From the NCBI RefSeq assembly GCF_014158035.1, contig NZ_JACFXW010000001.1, positions 1,736,001 through 1,800,000 on the forward strand: a stretch of 64,000 bases of DNA. The letters run 5' to 3'. Below the pieces are notes generated by a model. The model searched no databases. It was not told the origin of the DNA and worked only from the letters and a program-made list of their open reading frames with translations. The translations under genes were made by a program, and so were the position numbers. This DNA is from Rhizobium sp. G21 (GTDB taxonomy: Bacteria > Pseudomonadota > Alphaproteobacteria > Rhizobiales > Rhizobiaceae). Shown here one piece after another: positions 19,732 to 31,147 of the stretch. How positions within the stretch are numbered: the stretch's first letter is position 1; the number at the start of each line of letters is the position of its first letter.

Positions 19732-20142
19732 TTACTTCGCCTTCAGGAGATCGCGAATTTCGGTCAGCAGCACGACATCCTCGGGCGGCCCGGCGGGCTT
19801 CGGCTCTTCCTTCTTCGGCATGGCGCGATTGACGACTTTGATGAGCAGGAAGATGATCCAGGCGACGATCAGGAAGTTGATCAGGATGGTGATGAAGTTG
19901 CCATAGGCGAATACCGCCCCTTGTTCTCGCGCCGCGGCCAAAGATGTTGCCGTCACAGTGCTCGACAGCGGAATGAAATAGTTCGAAAAATCGACATTGC
20001 CGATGATGGCGCCGACGACGGGCATGATCAGATCTTCGACGAGCGACTTGACGATGGCGCCGAAGGACGCGCCGATGATCACGCCGACGGCGAGATCGAG
20101 CACGTTGCCGCGCGCGATGAAGGTCTTGAATTCGTTCAACAT
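19732..20142 (-). CDS. mscL: Large-conductance mechanosensitive channel
   Basis: A 136-residue inner-membrane channel with two spans. The N-terminal segment ([21 protein letters not shown]) is the conserved first helix and pore of MscL, and [20 protein letters not shown] is the second span. The soluble C-terminal helix ends in EIRDLLKAK. It opens under membrane tension to release solutes. It is convergent with the patatin gene, with only four bases between the stops and no visible terminator. Confidence 0.96.
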   Translation of the reverse strand: MLNEFKTFIARGNVLDLAVGVIIGASFGAIVKSLVEDLIMPVVGAIIGNVDFSNYFIPLSSTVTATSLAAAREQGAVFAYGNFITILINFLIVAWIIFLLIKVVNRAMPKKEEPKPAGPPEDVVLLTEIRDLLKAK

Positions 20143-20309
20143 GGGCCTCTCCTTGCTTGTCCACCCGAATAAAGTAAACGCTAATAATCGGTTAACCGCA
20201 AGACAGCCGACGGTCCATTCCGGAACATCCTAGCCGAAGGAATGACTTTTCCACGACCCCGCTTGGGCCTATGCTCCTCAAGGCGCGGGAGGCGCATCAA
20301 GGAGAGGGC

Positions 20310-23300
20310 ATGCTTCCAGGCTGGGTGCTTTTCGGCTCGACGATCGGCTATTTGGGGCTGCTGTTCGCGGTGGCCTGGTTCGGCGACCGCAAGGCGCGGG
20401 CGCCGGAGGCGATCGAGCGCAGCCGTCCACTGGTCTATGCGCTCAGTCTCGCCATCTACTGCACATCCTGGACCTATTTCGGCGGCGTCGGCCTGGCCGC
20501 CGAGCGCGGCTGGGAATTCCTCGGCATCTATATCGGCCCGATGCTGATGTTCACCCTGGGCCTGCCCTTGATCCGAAGGATCATCGTGATCGCCAAGCGC
20601 GAACGCCTGACCTCCATCGCCGATTTCATCGCCGCCCGCTACGGCAAGAACCCGGTGGTCGCCATGATCGTGGCGCTGGTGGCGCTGGCCGGCGCCGTGC
20701 CCTATATCGCGCTCCAGCTCAAGGCCGTATCCGCCTCCGTCGCCGCGCTCGTCGATACGTCGGGCTATGCGATCGGGCTCGACTCGCACCAGTTGATCGA
20801 CCTGCCGCTCATCGTGTCGCTGTCGCTCGCGCTGTTCGCCGTGATCTTCGGCACCCGCCACGCCGACGCCACCGAGCACCAGAACGGGTTGATGGTGGCG
20901 ATCGCCACGGAATCCGTCGTCAAACTGATCGCCATCGGCACGGTCGGCGTCACCGTCGCCTTCTTCCTGTTCGACGGTCCGGCCGATCTGTTCGCCGCGG
21001 CGGGACGCCATGCCGAAGCCGCGGCGGCATTGGCCTATCAGACGCCGCCCGGCCGCTGGATCACGCTGACCGCGCTGTCGGCCTTCGCCATCGTGATGCT
21101 GCCGCGGCAGTTCCATGTCACTGTGGTGGAAAACCGCAGCCATGGCGAACTGAAGCTCGCGGCAATCTTCTTCCCGCTCTACCTGATCGCCATCAATCTC
21201 TTCGTGCTGCCGATCGCGCTCGGCGGCGTCATCCTGTTCAACGGCGCGGGAGACGCTGATCTCTATGTGCTGACGGTGCCGCTGCAATCCGGGCTGAAGG
21301 CGATCACGCTGATCGCGTTCATCGGCGGCTTCTCGGCGGCGACCGCCATGGTGATCGTGGCCTCGGTGGCGCTGGCGATCATGATCTCCAACGACATCGT
21401 GCTGCCGGTCCTTCTCCGGCGCAACCTCGTCGGCGCGCGGAGCGACACGACGGAGGATCTCGGCCGGCTGGTGCTGATGGTTCGGCGCGGATCGATCTTC
21501 GGGGTCATGCTGCTCGGTTATCTCTATTACCGGGCGGCGGGCGCCTCCAACGACCTCGCCTCGATCGGCCTCATCGCTTTCGCCGCGATCGGGCAGATGG
21601 CGCCGGCGATGCTGGGCGGGCTGTTCTGGCGGCGCGCCAATGCGCGCGGCGCCATCGCCGGCATCACTTCGGGCTTCATGGTCTGGACCTGGCTCTTGTT
21701 CATCCCGTCGCTCGGCGGCACCGACACCTCGCCCGACGCCGGGCTCATTCTCGACGCGATCCTGCCCTCGTCGAAATTCTTTTCAGGACATGGCAGCGAT
21801 CCCTTCATCAATTCGGTGCTGCTCAGCCTGATCGTCAACACCGCCTGTTTCGTGATCGGCTCCTTGAGCCGCAACGCCAAGCTGATCGAGCGACAACAGG
21901 CGGCGGTTTATATTCCACAATCTGAGAATCCACGCCTGTTGATGCGCAGCTGGCGCACGGGGCTGACGGTCGGCGATCTGAAGACCGTCACGGCCGCTAT
22001 CTCGGCGAGGAGCGGATGCAGCGCTCCTTCGCCAATTTCGAGGCCCGGCGCGGCAAACCGCTCGATCCGCGCCAGGTGGCGGACGCCGATCTCCTGAACT
22101 TTTCCGAACAATTGCTGGGCTCGGCGATCGGCTCGTCCTCGGCGCGGCTGGTGATGACGCTGACCATGCGCCGCCACGACGCCCAGCCCGACGACACCGC
22201 GCTTCTGCTCGACCAGGCCTCGGAGGCCATCGAGTATAATCAGGGCGTGCTGCAGACCGCGCTCGCGCAGATGGACCAGGGTGTGGCGGTGTTCGACGGC
22301 GAAAACCGCCTGTCGATCTGGAACCGGCGGTTCCGGGCGCTCCTCGATCTGCCCGAAAGCGTAGGCCAGGTGGGCTTTCCGCTCTCGGCCATCGTCGCAC
22401 AACTCGCCGAGCGCGGCGATATCGCCATAGGCAGCGAAGTCGACGTGATGGAGACGATCCTGACGCCCGAGACGAGCTTCGTGCTGCATCTCGATCAGGG
22501 CGCTCGCATCGTCGAGCTGCGCTCCAACGCCATGCCGGATCGCGGCATCGTCACCACCGTCACCGACATAACGGCGCAAGTGAAGGCGGCGCGCGAACTC
22601 GAAGTCGCCAACGAGACGCTGGAGGCGCGGGTCAGCGCCCGCACCCAGGAACTGACCACGGTCAACCAGCAGCTCGCCGAAGCGCGCGCCGCCGCCGAAG
22701 AGGCCAATCTCGGCAAGACCCGTTTCTTCGCCGCTGCGGGCCACGATATCCTGCAGCCCTTGAACGCCGCGCGCCTCTATTCCTCGACGCTGGTGGAGCG
22801 GCTCGGCCATTCGCCCAACAGCGACCTCGTGCTCAACATCGATTCCGCGCTGGAATCGGTGGAATCCATTTTGGGCGCGGTGCTCGACATTTCCCGGCTC
22901 GACACCGGCGCGATGAAGCCGCGCATGACCGCGCTGCCGCTCGCGCCTTTCCTGAAGCGCATCGAAACGGATTATCAGCCGCTGGCCCAGGCGCGGGCTG
23001 ACACTCACCTTCATGCCGACTTCGCTGAAAGTGACGTCGGACGGCATGCTGCTGCGCCGGCTTGTGCAGAACCTCGTCTCCAACGCCATCAAGTACACGG
23101 TGACCGGTCGCGTTCTGGTGGGCGCGCGCAAGCGTGGTCAGGAAGTGTGGATCGAGGTGCATGACACCGGGATCGGCATTCCCAAATCGAAATTCCGCAC
23201 CGTGTTCAAGGAATTCGCCCGGCTCGACGAAGGCGCCCGGACGGCGTCCGGGCTGGGTTTGGGCCTGTCGATCGTCGACCGCATCGGTCGCGTGCTCAAC

Positions 23301-23816
23301 CATCCGGTCGAACTCCAGTCCACGCCCGGCAAGGGAACCGTGTTCCGGGTGCGGCTGCCGCTGAGCGAGCAGCTTCCCGACGCGAAAAGGACGGACGCCG
23401 GCGACGGCCCGAAGCCGGGTCTGGCGCGGCTCGACCATCTCGCCATTCTCTGCATCGACAACGAGCCGGCCATCCTCGACGGCATGGGGCTGCTTCTGGA
23501 GGGCTGGGGCGCGCGCGTGGCCAAGGCCTCGGGCCGGACCGAGGCGGAAGAGCTTCTCGCGCGGCCCGGCGCCGGCGTCGATCTGGTCATCGCCGATTAT
23601 CATCTCGACGACTCCACCGGCATCGAAGCCATCGAGGCGGTGCGGGCTCGATTGCCGGATCTGCCCGCCATCCTGGTGACCGCCGACCGGACGGCCGAGG
23701 TGCGGGCGGCGGCGGACCGGCTGGGCGCGGTCCTGCTCAACAAGCCGGTGAAGCCGGCAGCCCTGCGCGCCAATCTGATGCGCATCCCCATCCGGCAAAA
23801 AGACGCGGCCGAGTAG
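20310..23816 (+). CDS. SSS-domain hybrid sensor histidine kinase with receiver domain (two frameshifts)
   Basis: One large protein of about 1170 residues is split over three frames. Residues 1 to about 560 form a sodium:solute-symporter-like membrane domain with about 13 spans. A PAS-like segment ([20 protein letters not shown]) and a coiled coil follow, then a HisKA domain whose phosphoacceptor is in [20 protein letters not shown], an HATPase domain ([25 protein letters not shown]) and a C-terminal receiver with phosphoacceptor Asp in [10 protein letters not shown] and KPVKP. This is the NahK/CbrA-like architecture. Breaks lie near 21992 (one base lost) and 22995-22997 (net plus one or minus two). 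ATG 20310 follows AAGGAG. Confidence 0.85.
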
Positions 23817-23858
23817 GATTTTGCTTTCGCGGGAGCCGCGAATCCGGGAAAAGGGGCC

Positions 23859-25678
23859 ATGACCATCAAGCTCCTGCCAGAAACGCTGATCAACCAGATC
23901 GCCGCCGGCGAGGTGATCGAACGCCCCGCCAGCGCCGCCAAGGAATTGATCGAAAACGCCATCGACGCCGGCGCGACCCGGATCGAGATCGCCACCAGCG
24001 GCGGCGGCAAGTCGCTGCTCAGGATCGTCGACAACGGCTCGGGCATGGGGCCGGAGGATCTGGCGCTAGCCGTCAGGCGGCATTGCACCTCAAGCTCGAG
24101 CGGGGGCTCGAGGATATCCGCACGCTCGGCTTTCGCGGGGAAGCGTTACCGTCGATCGGCTCGGTGGCCAAGCTGTCGATCGTCTCGCGGCTCAAGGATG
24201 CGAGCGACGCGTTCGAGGTCACGGTTCATGGCGGCAGGATGTCGGACATCCGCCCCAAGGCCGCCAATGCCGGCACTGTGGTGGAGGTGCGCGACCTGTT
24301 TTTCGCCACGCCGGCGCGTCTGAAGTTCCTGAAGAGCGAGAAAGCCGAGGCCGGCGCGATCACCGAAGTGGTCAGGCGGATGGCCATCGCCTTCCCGCAT
24401 ATCCGCTTCACCCTGTCGGGCACGGACAGGTCTCTCCTCGAGTTTTCCGCGACGCCCGGCGACAAACTGGCGCGCATCGCCCAGGTGATCGGAAAGGATT
24501 TCGAGGACAATTCCATTGAAATCGACGCCGAGCGCGAAGGCGTGCGCCTATCGGGTTACGCCGGCGTGCCGACCTTCCATCGCGGCAACAGCGCCCATCA
24601 ATTCGCCTTCGTCAATGGCCGTCCGGTCAATGACAAGCTGATCATCTCGGCGCTGCGCGGCGCCTATGCCGAAACCGTGCCCTCGGGCCGCTACCCGGCT
24701 GCGGTGCTCGACATCGAGCTCGATCCGGCGCTGGTCGACGTCAATGTGCATCCGGCGAAATCCGACGTCCGCTTCCGCGATCCGGGCCTGGTGCGCGGGC
24801 TGATCGTCGGGGCGATCCGGCAGGCGCTGCTGCGGGAGGGAGACCGCTCCTCGACGACAGCGACGCGATCGATGATGGACGCATTCCATCCCGGCTTTTC
24901 CGGCTATCGCGCGCCGCCCGCGCAGAACTGGACGGCGGCGCAATCGCCCTCACGGCCCTTCGAGCCCATGGGCTTTGCGGAACAGCCAACGGCCTCCCCG
25001 TTTCGCCAACAGGGTTTTGCCGACTTCGCCGCGCCGTCCGCCCGCACCGACGCCCCTGTTATGGCTGCAGCCGAGACCGCCCAACCGGACCTGACGCGCC
25101 ATCCGCTCGGCGCGGCGCGGGCGCAATTGCATGAAAATTATATCGTGGCGCAGACGGAGACTGGCGTCGTCATCGTCGACCAGCACGCCGCCCATGAGCG
25201 GCTGGTGTTCGAAGACATGCGAAAGGCGTTGCGCGACCGCGACCTGCCGACCCAGGCGCTGCTGATCCCCGAGATCGTCGATCTGCCCGAAGAGGATTGC
25301 GACCGGCTGATGGAGCATGCGGAGGATCTGAAAAGGCTCGGCCTCGTTTATGAACGGTTCGGGCCCGGCGCGATCCTGATCCGCGAGACGCCGGCCATGC
25401 TCGGCGAAACCGACATTCAAGGCTTGGTGAAGGATCTCGTCGACGAGATCGGCGAATGGGACACGTCGCGCGGCCTGCATGCGCGGCTCGAACATGTGGC
25501 GGCGACGATGGCCTGCCACGGCTCGGTGCGTTCGGGGCGCCGCCTCAGGGTGGAGGAAATGAACGCGCTGCTGCGACAGATGGAGGCGACGCCGGGTTCC
25601 GGCCAATGCAATCACGGCCGCCCGACCTATATCGAACTGAAGCTCACCGACATCGAACGGCTGTTCGGCCGAAGCTGA
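23859..25678 (+). CDS. mutL: DNA mismatch repair protein MutL, endonuclease type (frameshifted)
   Basis: The N-terminal GHKL ATPase has [18 protein letters not shown] and [10 protein letters not shown]. The C-terminal dimerisation domain carries [12 protein letters not shown], which fits the DQHA-x2-E-x4-E endonuclease motif, with the accompanying ACHGSVRSG and CNHGRPT segments, so this MutL should nick DNA itself, as in bacteria without MutH. The frame breaks at 24092-24093: adding one A restores [21 protein letters not shown]. The intact protein would have about 606 residues. It coordinates strand excision after MutS recognition. No mutS lies in the window. Confidence 0.92.
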
Positions 25679-25744
25679 TTTTTGTGGCGAAAAGCGGCGC
25701 GCCTCTGTATATCGGCGCGACACGGATAATCAGCAGGGTTGCAT

Positions 25745-25969
25745 ATGAACCGGTTTGAAGGCAGCGGAAGCCGCGAAGCCAAAATTCGCTATCTCGACGG
25801 CGATTTCCAGATCCTGCTGCCGGGCGGCTATGTGGTCTGCGCGGTGACCGGCCGGCAGATTCCTCTCGACGAACTGAAATACTGGAGCGTCGACCGCCAG
25901 GAGGCCTATGCGGACGCCGCCGCGTCCCTGGACGCGGAAAAGCGCGCGGGACACATCGCGCAAAACTGA
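25745..25969 (+). CDS. DUF2093 family small protein
   Basis: A 74-residue soluble protein. The core AKIRYLDGDFQILLPGGYVVCAVTG and IPLDELKYWSVDRQEAY match the DUF2093 family that is nearly confined to alphaproteobacteria and has no known function. I use the ATG at 25745; another ATG two codons upstream is possible. It follows mutL after about 65 bases. Confidence 0.85.
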   Translation: MNRFEGSGSREAKIRYLDGDFQILLPGGYVVCAVTGRQIPLDELKYWSVDRQEAYADAAASLDAEKRAGHIAQN

Positions 25970-26005
25970 GGCCAATCCCTCATCGCATCCGGAAGCCACG
26001 GACGT

Positions 26006-26569
26006 TCAGGCCAGGATCGCCGTCGCTCCGGTCACCAGCAGTATGGCGACCCCCAAAGCCGCGATGACGACCTTCTTGCTCTTCGCCAGGGCGGCGGTCG
26101 CCAGAAGCGCGTAGTAGGACAGGTTGAGACCTGACCAGATCACGATATTCGACAGCGGCCAGCCGTCCGTCACCATCGATATCGCCGGCGGTATCTGGGT
26201 CATCAGATTGCTGGCGAGCACGCAGAAGCCTACCTCGCGCCGATGGATCATGATGTGATCGTCGAGCGTATCCGTCTCGCCCGCGCTCGGAAACACCTGT
26301 GTCGCAGCGAAATAGTAGAGCAAGGCGACGATCGCCACGGCGAAAGCGACGGCGTAGTTGATCTTTTCCAAGTCGCGATACGCCCAGGCATTCATCCAGA
26401 ACGTGATGAGATCGACGAGAAGCAGCGCGCCGAACATCGGGGCGACGACCCCGAGCCGCCTGATGCGCCTGTTGGCGTAGGCGCGTGAGAAGCCGGAGGC
26501 GATTTCGGCGACGGCCAGGCCGAGCAGGAGCCCGTAAAAGGCGAACATGAATGCGAAGGCGTCACTCAT
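26006..26569 (-). CDS. Uncharacterised multi-span membrane protein
   Basis: A 187-residue hydrophobic protein with about five predicted membrane spans. There is no motif I can tie to a function. The first span (FMFAFYGLLLGLAVAEIASGF) and the charged YANRRIRRLG loop suggest a normal inner-membrane insertion. It is convergent with DUF2093. The neighbouring lpxK operon is on the same strand about 190 bases upstream, so cotranscription is possible but unsupported. Confidence 0.65.
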   Translation of the reverse strand: MSDAFAFMFAFYGLLLGLAVAEIASGFSRAYANRRIRRLGVVAPMFGALLLVDLITFWMNAWAYRDLEKINYAVAFAVAIVALLYYFAATQVFPSAGETDTLDDHIMIHRREVGFCVLASNLMTQIPPAISMVTDGWPLSNIVIWSGLNLSYYALLATAALAKSKKVVIAALGVAILLVTGATAILA

Positions 26570-26758
26570 CGCCGGATCCTCGAACGGTCCGGCGCGCCGG
26601 GCGCGCCATGCTCGAAAAAGATCCGCGGAGACGGCAGAAGATCGAATTGAATGTCATTATAGCGCGCTCGATTAAATCCAATCCTTGCTTGCCGTAAACG
26701 GCTCTGGCTGCAACAGGAGATTTTCCGGCCGTCCAAAAAGCGCCGCGGCGTTGCAAAT

Positions 26759-27805
26759 TTACACGACTGGTTTTGGTCTGACGGCCGACCGCCTTCGTCG
26801 CGCAGCCTCAACCGTTTCGCGAATGATCAGCGCCGGCGCTTGGGGATTGTCGAAAGCCATATCGACATCGATCACGCGCAGGCGCTGCGCCAGATGCTCC
26901 GCGCGGCCGTGATGGCCGATCAGGCGAACGGCGTCCTTGGCGGTCGTGACGATCAGCAACTGCTCCGCCTCCGCCGTCGACAGGATGTCGTCGATCTCGT
27001 CGTCCGTGAGATGCTGGTGGTCGCCGAAGGACCGGGTGGCGACGGGATCGGCGCCGATCTCACGGACGGTGCGGAAGAATTTCTCGGGATCGGCGATGCC
27101 GGCGAAGGCCAGCACGCGCTTGCCGGCGAGGTCGTCCGCCTGGCGCGGCGCGATCTTCGCCTCCATCACCGGTTTGCCGATCCGGGCTGCGAGCCGGATG
27201 AAGGGATCGGCGGCGGCGCCGTCGCCGACTTTCAGGAGCGCGGTCGCATATTTGAGTTGCAGCGACGTGGGCGCGCGCACCGGGCCGGATGGGACGATCC
27301 GGCCGTTGCCGATGCCGCGACGGGCGTCGATCACCATCAGCGCGTAGTCAAAATTGAGGCGCGCGCTCTGGAAGCCGTCGTCCATGATGATGAGATCTAC
27401 GCCTTCTGCGATCAGGCGGTTCGCGCCGTCGAGGCGTTTGCGGGCGATCACCGTCAGGGCTTCACGCGCAATCAGCAGCGGTTCGTCGCCGACATCGCGG
27501 GCGCGATGGTGATGCGGATCGACGACGGTGGTCCTGTCGATGCTGCCGCCATAGCCGCGGCTGAGCACGCCGGGTTTCAGACCAAGCGACGTCGCGGCTT
27601 TTGCGAGCGCGATGACCGTCGGCGTCTTGCCGGCTCCGCCGACGGTGAAATTGCCCACGCAGACAACGGGAACAGGAAGAGGCGCGCGCGCGCCGCGACG
27701 CAGGTTTCGCGCCGCCACGGCTCCATAGATCCAGGAGATCGGCGCAAGCGCCAAGGCCTCCCATCCGGTCTTCCGCCACCAGAAGGGCGGTGAATCCGAT
27801 ACCAT
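26759..27805 (-). CDS. lpxK: Tetraacyldisaccharide 4'-kinase
   Basis: A 348-residue inner-membrane-associated kinase that phosphorylates the 4' position of the lipid A disaccharide. The N-terminus has the membrane-associated [13 protein letters not shown] segment, followed by the P-loop in [13 protein letters not shown], the form specific to LpxK. LSRGYGG and IIMDDGFQ are further family signatures. I start at ATG 27805; the frame is open upstream for 30 residues, but those lack family resemblance. It is last in the envelope operon. Family length is about 330-350 residues. Confidence 0.95.
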   Translation of the reverse strand: MVSDSPPFWWRKTGWEALALAPISWIYGAVAARNLRRGARAPLPVPVVCVGNFTVGGAGKTPTVIALAKAATSLGLKPGVLSRGYGGSIDRTTVVDPHHHRARDVGDEPLLIAREALTVIARKRLDGANRLIAEGVDLIIMDDGFQSARLNFDYALMVIDARRGIGNGRIVPSGPVRAPTSLQLKYATALLKVGDGAAADPFIRLAARIGKPVMEAKIAPRQADDLAGKRVLAFAGIADPEKFFRTVREIGADPVATRSFGDHQHLTDDEIDDILSTAEAEQLLIVTTAKDAVRLIGHHGRAEHLAQRLRVIDVDMAFDNPQAPALIIRETVEAARRRRSAVRPKPVV

Positions 27806-27928
27806 CGCTTCCGTCCCGCGTCGTCGCGAGACCCTGTCTTTCGCGTTGAAGGTGATAAGCGACATCAGAGAACGCGAAAAATTCAGGAAAAGCAAGGATA
27901 AGCGGCGCGGTCGAGACGATCTCCGGCA

Positions 27929-28633
27929 TCAGATGCGATCGAGCAGCGCTTCCAGTTCGTCGATGCTCGCCAGGACATGGTCCGCATCGGGCGCGAGCGC
28001 GTCGCGACCGCTGGTGCCGGTCAACACGCCCACGGCGAGACCGGCCTTGGCGTTCTGCGCCATATGCAGGTCATGGGTGTTGTCGCCGACCATGACGATC
28101 TCGGAAGCGGGAACACCCGCGTGTCGCGCGAAACCCTCGATCATGCCGGGGCCGGGCTTGACGCCGTGGCCGCTGTCATAGCCGGCGATATAGTCGAGCA
28201 GATCGATGACGCCCAACCGTTCCGCCATCAGGCGAATGGAGGCTTCATTGTCGGAGGAGGCGACGCCGAGCTTGAGCCCCCTGCCCTTCAGTCGCGCAAA
28301 CAGCGCGGGAAGATCGGTGACCGGAACGGAATTCGCGGCGCCTTCGAGAAAGAAGCGATCGAGATGACCGGTGAGTTCGTCCGCCTCATAGGGAGAGCCG
28401 CCCTGCGCCATGGCGGCGGCGATTTCGCTCGGAGCGGCGGCGGCGAACAGGCTGCCGGCCGAGACCTTGCCGGTCTTGGGGTCCATGCCGCAGATGATCA
28501 TCAAACGATCCGCCAGCACCGGGTCGCCATCGGCGGCGAACAGGCTGGCGCGCCGGTTGATCGGCTCCCAGGTCTTGTCGAAGTCGAGGAGAGTGCCGTC
28601 CTTGTCGAACAGGATCGCTGAAAATCGGGTCAT
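27929..28633 (-). CDS. HAD-superfamily phosphatase (Gph-like)
   Basis: A 234-residue HAD hydrolase. Motif I is LFDKDGTLLDF (nucleophile Asp and general acid Asp), motif II is in VASSDNE, motif III is the lysine in KPGPGM, and motif IV is MVGDNTHD. It resembles phosphoglycolate-phosphatase-like enzymes, but the substrate is unknown. It sits between waaA and lpxK, which is unusual in canonical operons, and may act on an envelope sugar phosphate. The start is ATG 28633, preceded by GGCGGA; an ATG at 28648 overlaps waaA. Confidence 0.82.
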   Translation of the reverse strand: MTRFSAILFDKDGTLLDFDKTWEPINRRASLFAADGDPVLADRLMIICGMDPKTGKVSAGSLFAAAAPSEIAAAMAQGGSPYEADELTGHLDRFFLEGAANSVPVTDLPALFARLKGRGLKLGVASSDNEASIRLMAERLGVIDLLDYIAGYDSGHGVKPGPGMIEGFARHAGVPASEIVMVGDNTHDLHMAQNAKAGLAVGVLTGTSGRDALAPDADHVLASIDELEALLDRI

Positions 28634-28637
28634 GATG

Positions 28638-29960
28638 TCATCCGCCATTGGCGCTGGCCCGCGGCATCAGCCGGGCTTTCATGGTCAAGGGATTGATGTA
28701 TGGCTCGAGCCCGCGCAGCGTCGCCGAGAGCGCGCCGCGCATCTGATGCACCGTCTGCAGGCCGGCATCGATCATCTGGTGCCGCGCCGGCTCGTTGGTG
28801 ATCAGATAATAGACGCCTTTCGCCAGCATTTCCGTATCCCGCACCATCCGCGCCGAACCGTTGCGCGCCAGCATCTGGTAGCTTTCCCGGAAATTTCCGA
28901 CATGGCCGCCCGAGAGCACCGCGCAGCCCATCATCGCCGGCTCTAGCGGGTTCTGACCGCCTTCCGCCGTCAGCGAGCGTCCCACGAACGCCACTTCGGT
29001 CAATTGCAGATAGAGGCTCATTTCGCCGATCGTATCGCCGAGATACACATCCGTGTCCGCGCCGATCTGTTCGCCGCGGCTTCGTCGGGCCACCGTCAGG
29101 CCCTGTTCCTTGAACAGCGCTTCGATGTCGTCGCCGCGTTCCGGATGGCGCGGGACGACGATGCTGAGAAGATCCAGCCGCGGCTTCAGCACCTTGTGCA
29201 CGTGACCCGCCGCCTTCTCTTCGCCGTCGAAGGTGGAGATGGCCGCCCAGGTCGGGCGCGCGCCGATCTGCTGGCGCAGACGCATCAGCGCCGTGGCGTC
29301 CGCCTCGGGCATGTCGCTGTCCGCCTTGAGATTGCCGGACACCAGCACAGGCAGGGCGCCGAGATCCTGAAAACGCGTGGCGTCGAGTTCGGACTGGGCA
29401 ATCACCAAAGCGAGATTTTCGAACAGCGCCGAAGCGACGTTCGGAAAAGACGACCAACGCCGGAAGGATCGGTCCGACATGCGCGCATTGACGAGGATCT
29501 GCGGGATATGACGCTTGCCGAGCGCCATGATCGTATTCGGCCAGATCTCGGATTCGGCGAACAGCGCCAGATCCGGCTGCCAATAATCGAGAAAACGCTC
29601 GACCACGGTTTTGAGGTCGAGCGGCACATATTGGTGGATGACATATCCGCCGAGACGGGCGTTCGCCACGCTGGCCGAGGTGACGGTGCCCGTGGTCAGG
29701 AGCACCGTGATGCCGCGCCGAGAAATTTCCTTGATCAGCGGAACCATGGCGTTGGTTTCGCCCACGCTCGCGGCATGGACCCAGACCACCGGCCCCTCCG
29801 GACGGGCCGCGCTTGGATATCCGTAGCGCTCGGACCGGCGCGCCCGCTCTTCCTTGCCGCGCGCCGAGCGAATGGCCACGAGCGTGTTGATCGCCGGATA
29901 GGCCGCCACGCCCGCCCAGCGGTAGGCCCAGAGGGCTGCCCGGGCGCGGAGGCTGCTCAT
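28638..29960 (-). CDS. waaA: 3-deoxy-D-manno-octulosonic acid transferase
   Basis: A 440-residue membrane-anchored GT30 glycosyltransferase that transfers Kdo to lipid IVA. The N-terminal hydrophobic segment (LWAYRWAGVAAYPAINTLVA) anchors it, and VWVHAASVGETNA is the characteristic WaaA motif. Later conserved parts are ESEIWPNTI, NARMSDRS, VPRHPERG and GGQNPLEPAM. It follows the small DUF4170 gene by about 24 bases and belongs to the pmbA to lpxK operon. Confidence 0.94.
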   Translation of the reverse strand: MSSLRARAALWAYRWAGVAAYPAINTLVAIRSARGKEERARRSERYGYPSAARPEGPVVWVHAASVGETNAMVPLIKEISRRGITVLLTTGTVTSASVANARLGGYVIHQYVPLDLKTVVERFLDYWQPDLALFAESEIWPNTIMALGKRHIPQILVNARMSDRSFRRWSSFPNVASALFENLALVIAQSELDATRFQDLGALPVLVSGNLKADSDMPEADATALMRLRQQIGARPTWAAISTFDGEEKAAGHVHKVLKPRLDLLSIVVPRHPERGDDIEALFKEQGLTVARRSRGEQIGADTDVYLGDTIGEMSLYLQLTEVAFVGRSLTAEGGQNPLEPAMMGCAVLSGGHVGNFRESYQMLARNGSARMVRDTEMLAKGVYYLITNEPARHQMIDAGLQTVHQMRGALSATLRGLEPYINPLTMKARLMPRASANGG

Positions 29961-29984
29961 TCGCCTGTTCCCTTGATCATCCCG

Positions 29985-30221
29985 TCAGCCCTGGGACGGC
30001 TCGAGAAGGCGATGCAGATGCACGATGAAATAGCGCATATGCGCATTGTCGACCGTCTGCTGCGCCTTCGATTTCCACGCCGTCAATGCCGAAGCATAAT
30101 TCGGATAGATGCCGACAATGTCGAGCTCGTCGAGGTTCTTGAACTCTGTCGCGCCAAGCGTGGTGAGTTCGCCGCCGAAAACCAGATGAAGGAGTTGCTT
30201 GTTTCCCGCTGCGTCGGACAT
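29985..30221 (-). CDS. DUF4170 family small protein
   Basis: A 78-residue soluble protein of the DUF4170 family. LLHLVFGGELTTLGATEFKNLDELDIVG and AYTAWKSKAQQTVDNAHMRYFIVHLH-like core segments mark it; the actual second segment here reads ALTAWKSKAQQTVDNAHM. The family is found in alphaproteobacteria, commonly between an inositol-monophosphatase gene and waaA, exactly as here. The function is unknown; the setting suggests a role near lipopolysaccharide synthesis. Confidence 0.85.
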   Translation of the reverse strand: MSDAAGNKQLLHLVFGGELTTLGATEFKNLDELDIVGIYPNYASALTAWKSKAQQTVDNAHMRYFIVHLHRLLEPSQG

Positions 30222-30248
30222 GGATGCTTCCTTTTTCTTATTGAGTTT

Positions 30249-31134
30249 TTAAGGACCAAATGGATGCGCACGTGGACATGGAATTGCGGCAATCCGATGC
30301 AAAGTCAATGGATGCGCGCCGGGATTTGCGCTCCATCCCACATTGTCTCCGTCAGGAAAGAGAGAGGCGACCACCTGCCGATGCAAATCGACCCGCGCCG
30401 CGACCAGCAGATCGTGGCTGGGGTCAGGCCTGTTGTAGACGATGGCGGCTCCCTCGGCGTCGCTCAGCACGCCCCCGCATTGACGAGAATGAGTTCCGCG
30501 GCCGCCAGATCCCAGTCATGGGCATGGGGCTTCACCAGGGTCGCATCGAGACGGCCATCTGCGATCATGGCCAGGCGATAGGCGAGCGAGGGAATGCGCC
30601 CCACCTTGTCCAGGCGGGCTCGGACATCCGCATCGAGACGCGCCATGGCGTCGTCGGCGGCGCTGATCGTGAAGCGGCCCGCCGGATCGCTCCCGCCGAC
30701 GCGCAGCGCCGCGCCGTTTTCTCGACGCGACCGCCGGCATCGGCGAGATAGAGTTCATTCAGCGCGGGGGCGAACAGGACGCCGGCCACGGGTCGTCCCG
30801 CTTCCACCACCGCCGCGCTCACGGCCCAGGTCTCGCGCCCGGTCATGAAGGCGCGGGTTCCGTCGATCGGATCGATGACGAAGACGCGGGATGCGCCGAG
30901 GCGCGATACATCGTCCTCGCTCTCCTCCGACAGCCAGCCGTAATCGGGCCGGGCGGCGAGAAGGCGCGCCTTCAGCACGTCATTGGCCGCATGGTCGGCC
31001 GCGGTGACCGGCGAGGCGCCGTCATTCTTCCAGAACACTTCGACATCGTTGCGGAAGAAGCCGAGCGCGACACGGCCGGCGGCAATCGCCGCCTCGCGCA
31101 GAAGCTCCAGATCGTCTGCGTGGGAAAATGTCAA
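30249..31134 (-). CDS. Inositol monophosphatase family phosphatase (two frameshifts)
   Basis: A lithium-sensitive phosphatase of the IMPase/CysQ family, about 295 residues after correction. Metal-binding motifs are SEESEDD (the E-E pair), DPIDGTRAF and, after correction, HAHDWDLAAAELI. Likely substrates are 3'-phosphoadenosine 5'-phosphate or a sugar phosphate; sequence cannot decide. Two breaks are visible: the A4 run (T4 on the plus strand, 30717-30720) and the G5 run (C5 at 30472-30476). One extra base in each restores VEKNGAALRVGG and VNAGGVLSDAEG. The corrected C-terminus extends about 40 residues beyond the usual end. Confidence 0.82.
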
Positions 31135-31147
31135 AGGACCTTCGCTT

